A stretch of DNA of 64,000 nucleotides from contig CALJHN010000003.1 in assembly GCA_938075455.1 (NCBI GenBank), positions 98,056-162,055 of the forward strand, given 5' to 3'. The translations under genes and the position numbers were made by a program. The first letter of the stretch is position 1. Each line of letters opens with the position of its first letter. The notes under the pieces are model-generated. The model was not told the DNA's origin, made no database searches, and saw only the letters and a program-made list of their open reading frames with translations. This document shows positions 26,780 to 34,331 of the stretch, one piece after another. This DNA is from an uncultured Flavobacteriales bacterium. Its GTDB lineage: Bacteria; Bacteroidota; Bacteroidia; Flavobacteriales_D; Parvicellaceae.

Positions 26780-27426
26780 TGAAGGCTATTGGTATTTTTC
26801 TATTGTTAATTTTTCCTTGTTTTATTATTTCTCAGGATATGAGTCAGGATTTTGGAACATGGACTAAAATCAAGTCGGATTTCAAAATAAACAAAAAAAC
26901 TTCTTTTACCAATAAGATTGAACTTAGAACATATGATAATTCATTACAAATCTCACAGTTTTACACACAATTTTCACTAAATAAAAAATTGCATAAAAAA
27001 ATAACTACCAGTTTTGCATGGAGGTTGAGATTGTTAAACAAAGAGTATTCTTATCTTTTAACCAATCGATTCCATAACGATTTAAACTTCAAACATAAGA
27101 TTTATGATTTATCTCTCTATTTCAGACTTAGAACACAAATAAACTTTAGTCCAGAAAGTAGTAACGAACTATATGAAAGAACTAGACTTAAATTGAAATA
27201 TAAGTTAAATAAAAAAATTGCATTTTACATCTACCAAGAATTGTACTTCATATTAAATCCTTCGGAAAGATATTTTTATGATAAAACTAGATTTGGAACC
27301 GGAATTCAATACGAACTAAACAAAAACACAGATTTAGAAATTAAGTACTTAAAAATAAATGATATTAATGTTAAAAATCCAAGTTCGTTAAACATATTAG
27401 GACTCAAAATATCTCACCAATTTTAG
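26779..27426 (+). CDS. DUF2490-family outer-membrane protein
   Basis: The 215-residue protein has a signal peptide (LLLIFPCFIISQ) and a run of amphipathic beta strands ending in a terminal aromatic residue (KISHQF), typical of a small outer-membrane barrel. The DFGTWTKI opening and the RLRLLNKEYSYLLTNRFHND segment fit DUF2490. Its function is unknown. It is translationally coupled to the lipoprotein upstream. Confidence 0.8.
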   Translation: MKAIGIFLLLIFPCFIISQDMSQDFGTWTKIKSDFKINKKTSFTNKIELRTYDNSLQISQFYTQFSLNKKLHKKITTSFAWRLRLLNKEYSYLLTNRFHNDLNFKHKIYDLSLYFRLRTQINFSPESSNELYERTRLKLKYKLNKKIAFYIYQELYFILNPSERYFYDKTRFGTGIQYELNKNTDLEIKYLKINDINVKNPSSLNILGLKISHQF

Positions 27427-27431
27427 TTGTA

Positions 27432-27451
27432 AATACCATTATATAGGTATT
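27432..27451. promoter_or_regulatory. AATACC-N8-GGTATT dyad upstream of the hemerythrin gene
   Basis: Arms AATACC (27432-27437) and GGTATT (27446-27451) are perfect inverted copies with an 8-bp spacer, the same layout as at 19082-19101. The right arm overlaps a TTG that stands about 20 bp before a -7-like TTATTTTG (27473-27480). It looks like an operator over the -33 region; the regulator is unknown. Confidence 0.55.
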
Positions 27452-27495
27452 GACAAATAGTATGGAAATCAATTATTTTGTGCAAAAAAAATGAA

Positions 27496-28206
27496 ATGAT
27501 TAGTGCCTCTCATTCTCCAAAATTTATTACCAAATACAATAGAAATATTTATCACTTATTTAATCGTTACAAAATTGCTCCAGAATCGAATAAAAATTTA
27601 AATGAAATTTGTGCAAAAGAAGAAATAAATGTTGATTTATTGACCGATCTTATAAATTGTTATGATGATTTAGATTTTTTAAAAAAAATCAAGTTTGAAA
27701 ATTACAGAATTCCTGTTTTAGTAGATTACCTAGAGAAATCACATAAATACTATCTTGAAAAAAGAATTCCAGAGTTGGAACAAAGTCTTTTAAAATTAAC
27801 CCATCAAGAAAGTTTTACATTTAATTATGTAATTATTAATTTTTTTAAAGAGTATAAAAAAGATATAGTCTCTCATTTTAAAACTGAAGATGAGATACTA
27901 TTTCCATTTTGCAAAGTTTTATATAACTATCTACAATATAAATCACAAGAAGATTTAATTTTTATACTTGAAAATCAAAAGAAGGCATTTGCCCTTATGG
28001 AACACCACAAACAAAATAAAGATGAAATTGATGATCTTCAAAAAGTATTACTAAAATATTCTCCAAACAATAAAAAGCTATCTTATCTTGAAATTTTTTT
28101 AAACCAAATGAGCATATTCCAACAAGACTTAAAAATTCATGCCGAAATTGAAGAAAATGTTTTAATGAAAAAAACAACTACAATTCTTAACTCACTAGAA
28201 ATTTAA
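27496..28206 (+). CDS. hemerythrin-domain protein, RIC (ScdA/YtfE)-like
   Basis: From the ATG at 27496 it has 236 residues. The N-terminal part (IYHLFNRYKIAPESNKNLNEIC) lines up with the ScdA/RIC N-terminal domain, but the usual adjacent Cys pair is missing (APESN in its place). The C-terminal hemerythrin bundle has ligand-type residues in KSHKYYLEKR, SHFKTEDEILFPF, MEHHKQN and IHAEIEENVL. RIC proteins repair Fe-S clusters after nitric oxide or peroxide damage. The dyad upstream and the iron operons before it suggest stress control. The loss of the Cys pair may mean a changed role. Confidence 0.8.
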   Translation: MISASHSPKFITKYNRNIYHLFNRYKIAPESNKNLNEICAKEEINVDLLTDLINCYDDLDFLKKIKFENYRIPVLVDYLEKSHKYYLEKRIPELEQSLLKLTHQESFTFNYVIINFFKEYKKDIVSHFKTEDEILFPFCKVLYNYLQYKSQEDLIFILENQKKAFALMEHHKQNKDEIDDLQKVLLKYSPNNKKLSYLEIFLNQMSIFQQDLKIHAEIEENVLMKKTTTILNSLEI

Positions 28207-28207
28207 A

Positions 28208-28543
28208 ATGTTTGATCATCACACGTAAAACGAAAGGATTTTACACCAAAATAAATTGGGAACGATAGCCCAATGTTTATCTTGTGAAAAGATATCTATA
28301 ATAGTTAATAATTTAAACTATGTCTGCAATGAACAAGAGAATAACGAGCTTTTTAAAATAGTTGAAAATATAGACCATAACTTAGAGAATTACATATAAG
28401 AAATAATGGGTGTAAATTATGTTATTATTAATACACCAATAGACAAAGTAAATTTAATAATCAATCTTAATGAATTTGAAAACTTAACAGAACTTCTAAA
28501 TCAATCTAAATACATGCTAGAAGTTCACAAACTATTTCATTGA
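28208..28543 (+). pseudogene. decayed DUF6686-like gene with two in-frame stops
   Basis: This otherwise empty 330-bp gap holds a frame starting MFDHHT, then TAA (28226-28228), then a stretch with IAQCLSCEKI, VNNLNYVCNEQE and NIDHNLENYI, then TAA (28397-28399). It ends with PIDKVNLIINLNEFENLTEL and a TGA at 28541-28543. A CxxC segment followed by NNL and a later LIxNLxEFExLxxLL block is the pattern of the Bacteroidota DUF6686 family as I recall it. All segments are in one frame over 111 codons, so the damage is two nonsense changes. Its end overlaps bshC by 7 bp. Confidence 0.55.
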
Positions 28544-30108
28544 TATATAATAATTTTAATGGTTTTATTTTCTGGATTTGAATATGATTTTAAAGTTCTT
28601 ATATAATCTTTTTCAGCTTTTACATACATAGGAATAAAACTATCTACTCTCTCTGTTAATTTATTATTGACATGCAACTGTCTAGATATCTTGTTTACTT
28701 GATTTTTCTTGAGTTCTTCCTTACTCTTTAAAGCTTTTAGAAACTTATTCTTTACTTTATTTAAATCACTCATCATTCCCTTTATTGTTCCATTTACAGA
28801 AGGTTCAAGAGTTGTTTCTATTCCTTTTGCTTTGGCTAATAAATTTTGAGACAGTTTTTCAAGCAATTCATTTTCAATTTTGAAATCAAGAGTTTCATTA
28901 TTTAATCTAAGCACATAATTTTTAATTAAAGTATCTGGATTTATTATCAAATCATTGTCAGAAAAACCTAAGTTTTTCCATTGTTTGTAGCTCTTTTCAG
29001 ACATCCAATTAAAATGATCTCTTAAAATGAGTAAGGGGAAATTAATCCCTACTTGATCAAATGATTTTTTTAACTGAGACCAATAAACAAGTTCAGAAGG
29101 ACCTCCAACATAAACTAAATTGGGAAGTAATAGCTCTTGGTAAACAGGACGCATTAAAACATTAGGGCTGAATTTTTCTGGGGAGTTATTTAATAGACTC
29201 AAAATCTCTTTTAAATTAAGGATCATATCCCCTATTTTGAAAACATTATCTTCAAAAATTATTCGATGTCTTTTTTTGTCCGCTAAGAAAAACAAATTAA
29301 GGACTCTGGGATTAATTTTAGGTTCATAGCCTAAAGAACGAAGCTTACTATTTGTATTTTCGACAGAATTATATATAAACTGGTCTTCTAATTCCTTTTT
29401 AACAGTAGAAAGAAATAACTTTTTAAACTTTACATCATCTGCATCTATGACAATTAAGTTTTCTTTTTCAAAAACCTTAGAAATCCAATATCTACAGGCA
29501 TTAGCCCAGTTTTGTTGACTCAAAGATGCTGAGAAAATAGATTCTAAGTTTTTAAATCTAAGATCGTTTTTAAATAAATCTTTTAAAGATTCCAATATTG
29601 GTGTAAATATTTCAGGATTTAATTTACCAACGCCTATCCCATCTTCTTTGACAACAGAAAGATTTTTATTAAATATATTTATGGAGCTAATTTCTTGAAA
29701 ATCATGGTCTTCAGAAGCCATCCAAAAAAGCGGAATAAAATCAAAATCTTTAAACTTTAATTTTAAATTTTCTACTATTTTAAGTACTGAAATAATTTTA
29801 TGAATAAAATACTGTGGCCCTCCAAAAACACAAAGTTGATGACCAGTAGTAATAGTGAAAACTCCTTTATTTTTAATAGTTTTTAAATTTTCAGGTATTT
29901 TTAAACCTGTCTTAGAATATTGATTACTTATGACTTGAAATAATACTTCTCTATTTTCAATACCAATATCTCTTTTCTCTAAAAAATCACGATCAATGTG
30001 ACTTAAGTCTGTTCCATTATGGAAAGAACTCAAATTAGAGTCTTTTTTAAAAAGATCCATTAAAATTGGATTTTTATAGAATGAATCGAAAAGAGGAATC
30101 TCTACCAT
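28537..30108 (-). CDS. bshC: putative cysteine ligase BshC (bacillithiol biosynthesis)
   Basis: The 523-residue protein fits BshC, which adds cysteine to glucosaminyl-malate in the last step of bacillithiol formation. Recognisable parts are the TITTGHQLCVFGGPQYFIHK segment near residue 90, FWMASEDHDFQE, LMRPVYQELLLPNLVYVGG and a C-terminal coiled coil (KVKNKFLKALKSKEELKK). The ATG at 30108 was chosen over the TTG one codon upstream. Bacillithiol is known from Firmicutes and Bacteroidota and serves as the main low-molecular-weight thiol; BshA and BshB are not in the window. Confidence 0.92.
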   Translation of the reverse strand: MVEIPLFDSFYKNPILMDLFKKDSNLSSFHNGTDLSHIDRDFLEKRDIGIENREVLFQVISNQYSKTGLKIPENLKTIKNKGVFTITTGHQLCVFGGPQYFIHKIISVLKIVENLKLKFKDFDFIPLFWMASEDHDFQEISSINIFNKNLSVVKEDGIGVGKLNPEIFTPILESLKDLFKNDLRFKNLESIFSASLSQQNWANACRYWISKVFEKENLIVIDADDVKFKKLFLSTVKKELEDQFIYNSVENTNSKLRSLGYEPKINPRVLNLFFLADKKRHRIIFEDNVFKIGDMILNLKEILSLLNNSPEKFSPNVLMRPVYQELLLPNLVYVGGPSELVYWSQLKKSFDQVGINFPLLILRDHFNWMSEKSYKQWKNLGFSDNDLIINPDTLIKNYVLRLNNETLDFKIENELLEKLSQNLLAKAKGIETTLEPSVNGTIKGMMSDLNKVKNKFLKALKSKEELKKNQVNKISRQLHVNNKLTERVDSFIPMYVKAEKDYIRTLKSYSNPENKTIKIIIYQ

Positions 30109-30213
30109 CAAGCAAAATTTAGGAAAAAATTAAAAAATACATTATTAATTTCTTTATCCCGAAGCTAAAAAAAATATGAATGAAAATATTAAATTAGAAA
30201 ATATTATAGGAAT

Positions 30214-31476
30214 ATGAAACGTATTCAATCTTTGAAAAATACTTTGGGACCGGGAATTTTATTTGCCAGTACTGCAATTGGAGTGTCTCATTTGGTTCAA
30301 AGCACTAAAGCTGGAGCAATGTTTGGATTTGGCCTATTATGGGCTGTAATAGCAGCTAACATATTAAAATACCCATTCTTTGAATTTGGTTCACGATATG
30401 CAAATGCAACTGGTACAAGTATTATTGAAGGATACCAAAAACTTAGCAAATGGGCACTATGGACCTATTTTATAGTAACTATTTCTTCCATGTTTTTTGT
30501 GTGTGCTGCAGTTGGAAAAGTAACAACAGGATTTATGGAGAATTTATTTCATTTAGATAAAATAGGACTTAGTAGTAGTGCTTCTAGTATTTTAGTTTTT
30601 GTTGTTTGTGGAGGTATTTTGATTATTGGAAAATTTAAAATCCTAGATAAACTAATTAAAATAATTGGGATAGTTCTTCTACTTTCTACCATTACTGCCT
30701 TTGTGCTTTGTCTTTTTCATGGACCTATTAATAAAAGTATAGATTTAATTAGTGAACCATCCATAAGTAAAGAGGCATGGTTTTTTCTGATTCCTTTAAT
30801 GGGTTGGATGCCAACTGCTGTTGATTTGAGTTCATGGAATAGCTTGTGGACCGTGGAAAAAATAAAAAGTTCTAACTACCATCCTGCTTTAAAAGAAACA
30901 CTTTTTGAATTTAATTTTGGATATATAATTTCTGGAATTCTTTCTATTTGTTTTGTTACTCTTGGAGCATTTTTAATATACGGAACCCCTGAAATAATTG
31001 AAAAGTCTAGCGACTTGTTTGCCCATCAAATTGTAAATCTATACACAAAGATATTTGGAGGTTGGAGTTATGTAATTATTGCATCTAGTACTTTTTCAAT
31101 CATGTTTGGAACCTGTATTGCTGTATTTGATGGATACGGTAGAGTACTTAATAAAACAACAGATCTTCTTTTCAAAAAGCACACAAAAGCAAAAAATAAA
31201 TATAGTATATGTATTCTAATTTTAATTATAGGAACTTTCTTGATAACCTATCAATTTGACAAATCTGGCGATTTTGGAATTCTAGTAAATTTTGCAACTT
31301 CCATCTCTTTTCTAATTGCCCCTATAATTGCAATTTTTAATTATTTAGTAGTTAATAGGTATTTAGATAATAAATTTACACCTCCAAAATGGTTAAACTA
31401 TTTATCTATAATTGGAGTTTTATATTTAATCCTATTTTCAATTTTGTATCTTTTTAAAAATTATCTGTTTACATGA
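30214..31476 (+). CDS. NRAMP-family transporter lacking the DPGN motif
   Basis: The 420-residue integral membrane protein has about eleven membrane segments and the NRAMP start GPGILFAST...KAGAMFGFGLLWA. In manganese/iron NRAMPs the first helix holds DPGN; here the matching residues read GVSH (about 23-26). The sixth helix has GWMPTAVDLS where MPH is usual. The metal-coordinating Asp, Asn and His are therefore changed, so the substrate may not be Mn(II) or Fe(II). It shares a 4-bp overlap (ATGA) with the T9SS protein gene downstream and starts 105 bp from the divergent bshC. Confidence 0.85.
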   Translation: MKRIQSLKNTLGPGILFASTAIGVSHLVQSTKAGAMFGFGLLWAVIAANILKYPFFEFGSRYANATGTSIIEGYQKLSKWALWTYFIVTISSMFFVCAAVGKVTTGFMENLFHLDKIGLSSSASSILVFVVCGGILIIGKFKILDKLIKIIGIVLLLSTITAFVLCLFHGPINKSIDLISEPSISKEAWFFLIPLMGWMPTAVDLSSWNSLWTVEKIKSSNYHPALKETLFEFNFGYIISGILSICFVTLGAFLIYGTPEIIEKSSDLFAHQIVNLYTKIFGGWSYVIIASSTFSIMFGTCIAVFDGYGRVLNKTTDLLFKKHTKAKNKYSICILILIIGTFLITYQFDKSGDFGILVNFATSISFLIAPIIAIFNYLVVNRYLDNKFTPPKWLNYLSIIGVLYLILFSILYLFKNYLFT

Positions 31477-33335
31477 AATATTTATTTAACTGTCTTTTAC
31501 TCACAGTAATTTCATTCTCTAGCATATTTGCACAAAAATTAACTACATCTTCCTCTTATCTAAAACGTACAGTTAATTTGAAAGAAAATATAGACCATTG
31601 GAAAGCAAGTGTTCAATCCATGCAAATGACAAATCCTGGAGGTAATTCGTACAACGATTTTTTAATAACCCAAAAACAAATTCAATCGCAAAAATATCCT
31701 AGAAAAAAATCATTAAAATCTATAAGTAAATCTTTTAATATTCCATCTTTTAATATTGAAAATGGGTTTGAGGGAAATTTATATAACAACAAAGTTCCCA
31801 ATGACAATACCTTGGCTATTTCTAATGATGGTATTATTCTAGCTGGAATCAACTCTTCGTATATAATTTACGATACAAATAATGACTCCCTACTATTAAG
31901 TAGTACCTTGAATTCAATGACTTTAGATTTTATGAATTTAAGATTTGTTAAAAAATACGATCCAAAGTTTATTTATGACCACAATGAAGACAGATTTATT
32001 GTCGTATTTCTTGTTGGAAACAAACCACTTAACAGTCATGTTTGCGTAGCTTTCTCCTCTTCAAATAACCCAATGGACGATTGGAATGTGTATATGTTAA
32101 AAGGCGATGCTTTATCCACTGGTCATTGGACAGATTATCCAGCTATATCAGTTACAGAAGATGATTTATTTATAACAGGCAATTTATTGTTAGATGGAGT
32201 TAGTTGGCAACTTGGGTTTAACCAATCTATCATTTGGCAAATTGATAAGGAAAATGGGTATTCAGGTTCAGATTCTCTTTCATTCAATCTATGGTCTGAT
32301 ATAAAAGATGACTCAATAAACATAAGAAATATTCATCCAGTAAGAGGGGCAAGAGAACTACAAGATAAAAACCAATATTTACTAAGCAACAAAAACTTTT
32401 CTTTGGAGAGTGATAGTTTGTACCTAATTAAAATTGAGAATAGCCAAAAATCTTTAAACTCCGAATTATCAATTCAGAGAATTACTTTGAAAGACCATTA
32501 CTTTTTAAGTCCTAATGGAAAACAATACAATGGAAAAGAATTGGCTACTAATGATTCTAGAGTTTTAGGAGGAATTATTGACAAAGATTGGATTCAATTT
32601 GTACAACACTCTATGGATACAAATTATGGAACAGCTGGGATTTACCATGGAATAATTTACAATTACGATACTAACCCTTATGTAGAATCAAGAATCATTT
32701 CAGATTCAATTATAGATTTTGGATACCCGAATATTGCCTCTACGGGAATAAATCCTAACGAAAAAGAATGCGTAATCGGATTTAATTACACTTCTATTAG
32801 CGATACCAATGGTGTATCGTGTGTCAATATGAACAATGATGAAATCTATAGCAACTTTACCAAGCTTCATAGAGGAAATAGAGCGATAGACAGGCTTAAT
32901 GGAAATATAGACAGATGGGGTGACTATAGTGGAATTCAAAGAAAATACGATGATCCATGCAGAACTTGGATTTCTGGTATGTTTGGAAAAATTGGTAGCA
33001 ATGGTAGCTGGATAAGTAGTATTTCTAGTTCAGATACATGTAGAGAACCACTACCACATTTGTTTTTAGAACCAGCATATAATCAAGGTGTTTTATTTCC
33101 AAATCCAAGTAAAGACTTTGTTAATTATGATTTTAGTTTGGAAGAAAATTTAGATTTAAAAATTTCTATTTTTAGTATTGAAGGTAAATTAGTGACTGTG
33201 CTTTATAACGATTTAGTAAATAATGGACCTAACAGACTTAGTTTTAATATATCAACTCTTAAAATTGGAAGTTATCTGTTAATAATAGAAAATAATGATA
33301 ATAGGTTATTTACAAAAAAACTAATTAAAAACTAA
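31473..33335 (+). CDS. secreted protein with T9SS type A sorting domain
   Basis: The 620-residue protein has a signal peptide (TVISFSSIFAQ) and a C-terminal sorting domain of about 80 residues, starting near GVLFPNPSKDFVNYDF and ending in a basic tail (TKKLIKN). The middle has no family that I recognise, though repeats such as DGIILAGINSSYIIYD and DDLFITGNLLLDGVSW suggest a beta-propeller-like domain. Type IX secretion would take it to the cell surface. Its start overlaps the stop of the NRAMP-like gene, hinting at a joint role. Confidence 0.8.
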   Translation: MKYLFNCLLLTVISFSSIFAQKLTTSSSYLKRTVNLKENIDHWKASVQSMQMTNPGGNSYNDFLITQKQIQSQKYPRKKSLKSISKSFNIPSFNIENGFEGNLYNNKVPNDNTLAISNDGIILAGINSSYIIYDTNNDSLLLSSTLNSMTLDFMNLRFVKKYDPKFIYDHNEDRFIVVFLVGNKPLNSHVCVAFSSSNNPMDDWNVYMLKGDALSTGHWTDYPAISVTEDDLFITGNLLLDGVSWQLGFNQSIIWQIDKENGYSGSDSLSFNLWSDIKDDSINIRNIHPVRGARELQDKNQYLLSNKNFSLESDSLYLIKIENSQKSLNSELSIQRITLKDHYFLSPNGKQYNGKELATNDSRVLGGIIDKDWIQFVQHSMDTNYGTAGIYHGIIYNYDTNPYVESRIISDSIIDFGYPNIASTGINPNEKECVIGFNYTSISDTNGVSCVNMNNDEIYSNFTKLHRGNRAIDRLNGNIDRWGDYSGIQRKYDDPCRTWISGMFGKIGSNGSWISSISSSDTCREPLPHLFLEPAYNQGVLFPNPSKDFVNYDFSLEENLDLKISIFSIEGKLVTVLYNDLVNNGPNRLSFNISTLKIGSYLLIIENNDNRLFTKKLIKN

Positions 33336-33466
33336 ATTAATTGGTCTTTTTACAACATTTATTTTAGCTAATGAATTCTCCATTTTTAAAATAACTCTCG
33401 AAATATTTAAAATTAACTTTATTTACTAAGAACCATTATTTTCAACTACTACAATTCTAACGATAG

Positions 33467-34318
33467 TTAGGTAAAAAAAATTGATTTAGCAATATTCAAT
33501 GACTTTTGGACTGAATCTTTATTAAGTTTTAGTTTCTCAGATTTAGATTCTAAAAATTCAATCATTTTTTCAGTAGCCATATTTCCTACTAAATCGTCAT
33601 TTGCCATTGGACATCCTCCAATACCAAGAATAGAACCGTCAAATCTTTTACAACCTGCATCATAAGCAGATTGTAGTTTAACCAAATAATTTTCTGGACT
33701 TGAGTGAAGATGAGCACCAAACTCAACATCGGGAAATTCTATAATAAGCTTCTTAAAGAGCCAGGAAATAACTTCAGGTGAACTAGTTCCTATTGTATCA
33801 CTTAAAGATAAAATGTCTATTCCAAACTCTTTTAATAACTTTTCAGCCCAATGAGCAACAATGTAAATGCTCCACTCATCACCATATGGATTTCCAAATG
33901 CCATAGAGAAATAAGTCACTAATTTTTTATTGTTTTTCAGACATAAATTTTGAATATTTTCTAATCTTATTAAAGAATCTTTAATACTTGAATTTATGTT
34001 TCTTTTTTGAAAAGTTTCAGAGATTGAAAAAGGAAAACCCAAATAAGTTATTTCATCAAAACTAACAGCTTCTTTAGCTCCTCTTTCATTACCTACAATA
34101 ACCAGTAATTTTGTAATAGAATTATCAATTTTTATGTTTTTTATTATTTCGGAGGTATCTGCTAGTTGTGGAATTTTTTTCTTTGAAACAAAACTCCCTA
34201 TATCTAAAGTATCAAAACCTACTTTTAAAAGCTCATTGAAATATTCAATTTTTTTTGCCGTTGGAATGTGTTTATTAAAACCTTGAATAGCATCTCTTGG
34301 ACACTCAATTAATTTCAT
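33467..34318 (-). CDS. mvaB: hydroxymethylglutaryl-CoA lyase
   Basis: The 283-residue TIM-barrel protein has KLIECPRDAIQG at the start, where the Arg-Asp pair of the DRE-TIM family acts, the H-x-H metal site in EFGAHLHSSPEN, and the family loop GIGGCP with its catalytic Cys. HMG-CoA lyase splits HMG-CoA into acetyl-CoA and acetoacetate, in leucine breakdown. It lies 13 bp downstream of the C25 peptidase gene on the same strand. A related DRE-TIM lyase (isopropylmalate synthase-like) is less likely given the GIGGCP loop. Confidence 0.88.
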   Translation of the reverse strand: MKLIECPRDAIQGFNKHIPTAKKIEYFNELLKVGFDTLDIGSFVSKKKIPQLADTSEIIKNIKIDNSITKLLVIVGNERGAKEAVSFDEITYLGFPFSISETFQKRNINSSIKDSLIRLENIQNLCLKNNKKLVTYFSMAFGNPYGDEWSIYIVAHWAEKLLKEFGIDILSLSDTIGTSSPEVISWLFKKLIIEFPDVEFGAHLHSSPENYLVKLQSAYDAGCKRFDGSILGIGGCPMANDDLVGNMATEKMIEFLESKSEKLKLNKDSVQKSLNIAKSIFFT

Positions 34319-34331
34319 TTAAAATAAAAGA

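Noticed and set aside
25863..28543. Stop-codon (TAA) recoding as an explanation for the in-frame stops
   Set aside because: TAA ends many intact genes in this window, so a changed code is not supported; decay or read errors are simpler.
33336..33466. Possible small gene or terminator between the T9SS gene and HMG-CoA lyase gene
   Set aside because: No open frame of note was seen, and the only dyad (CTAAC-GATA-GTTAG) is short and lacks a U tract.
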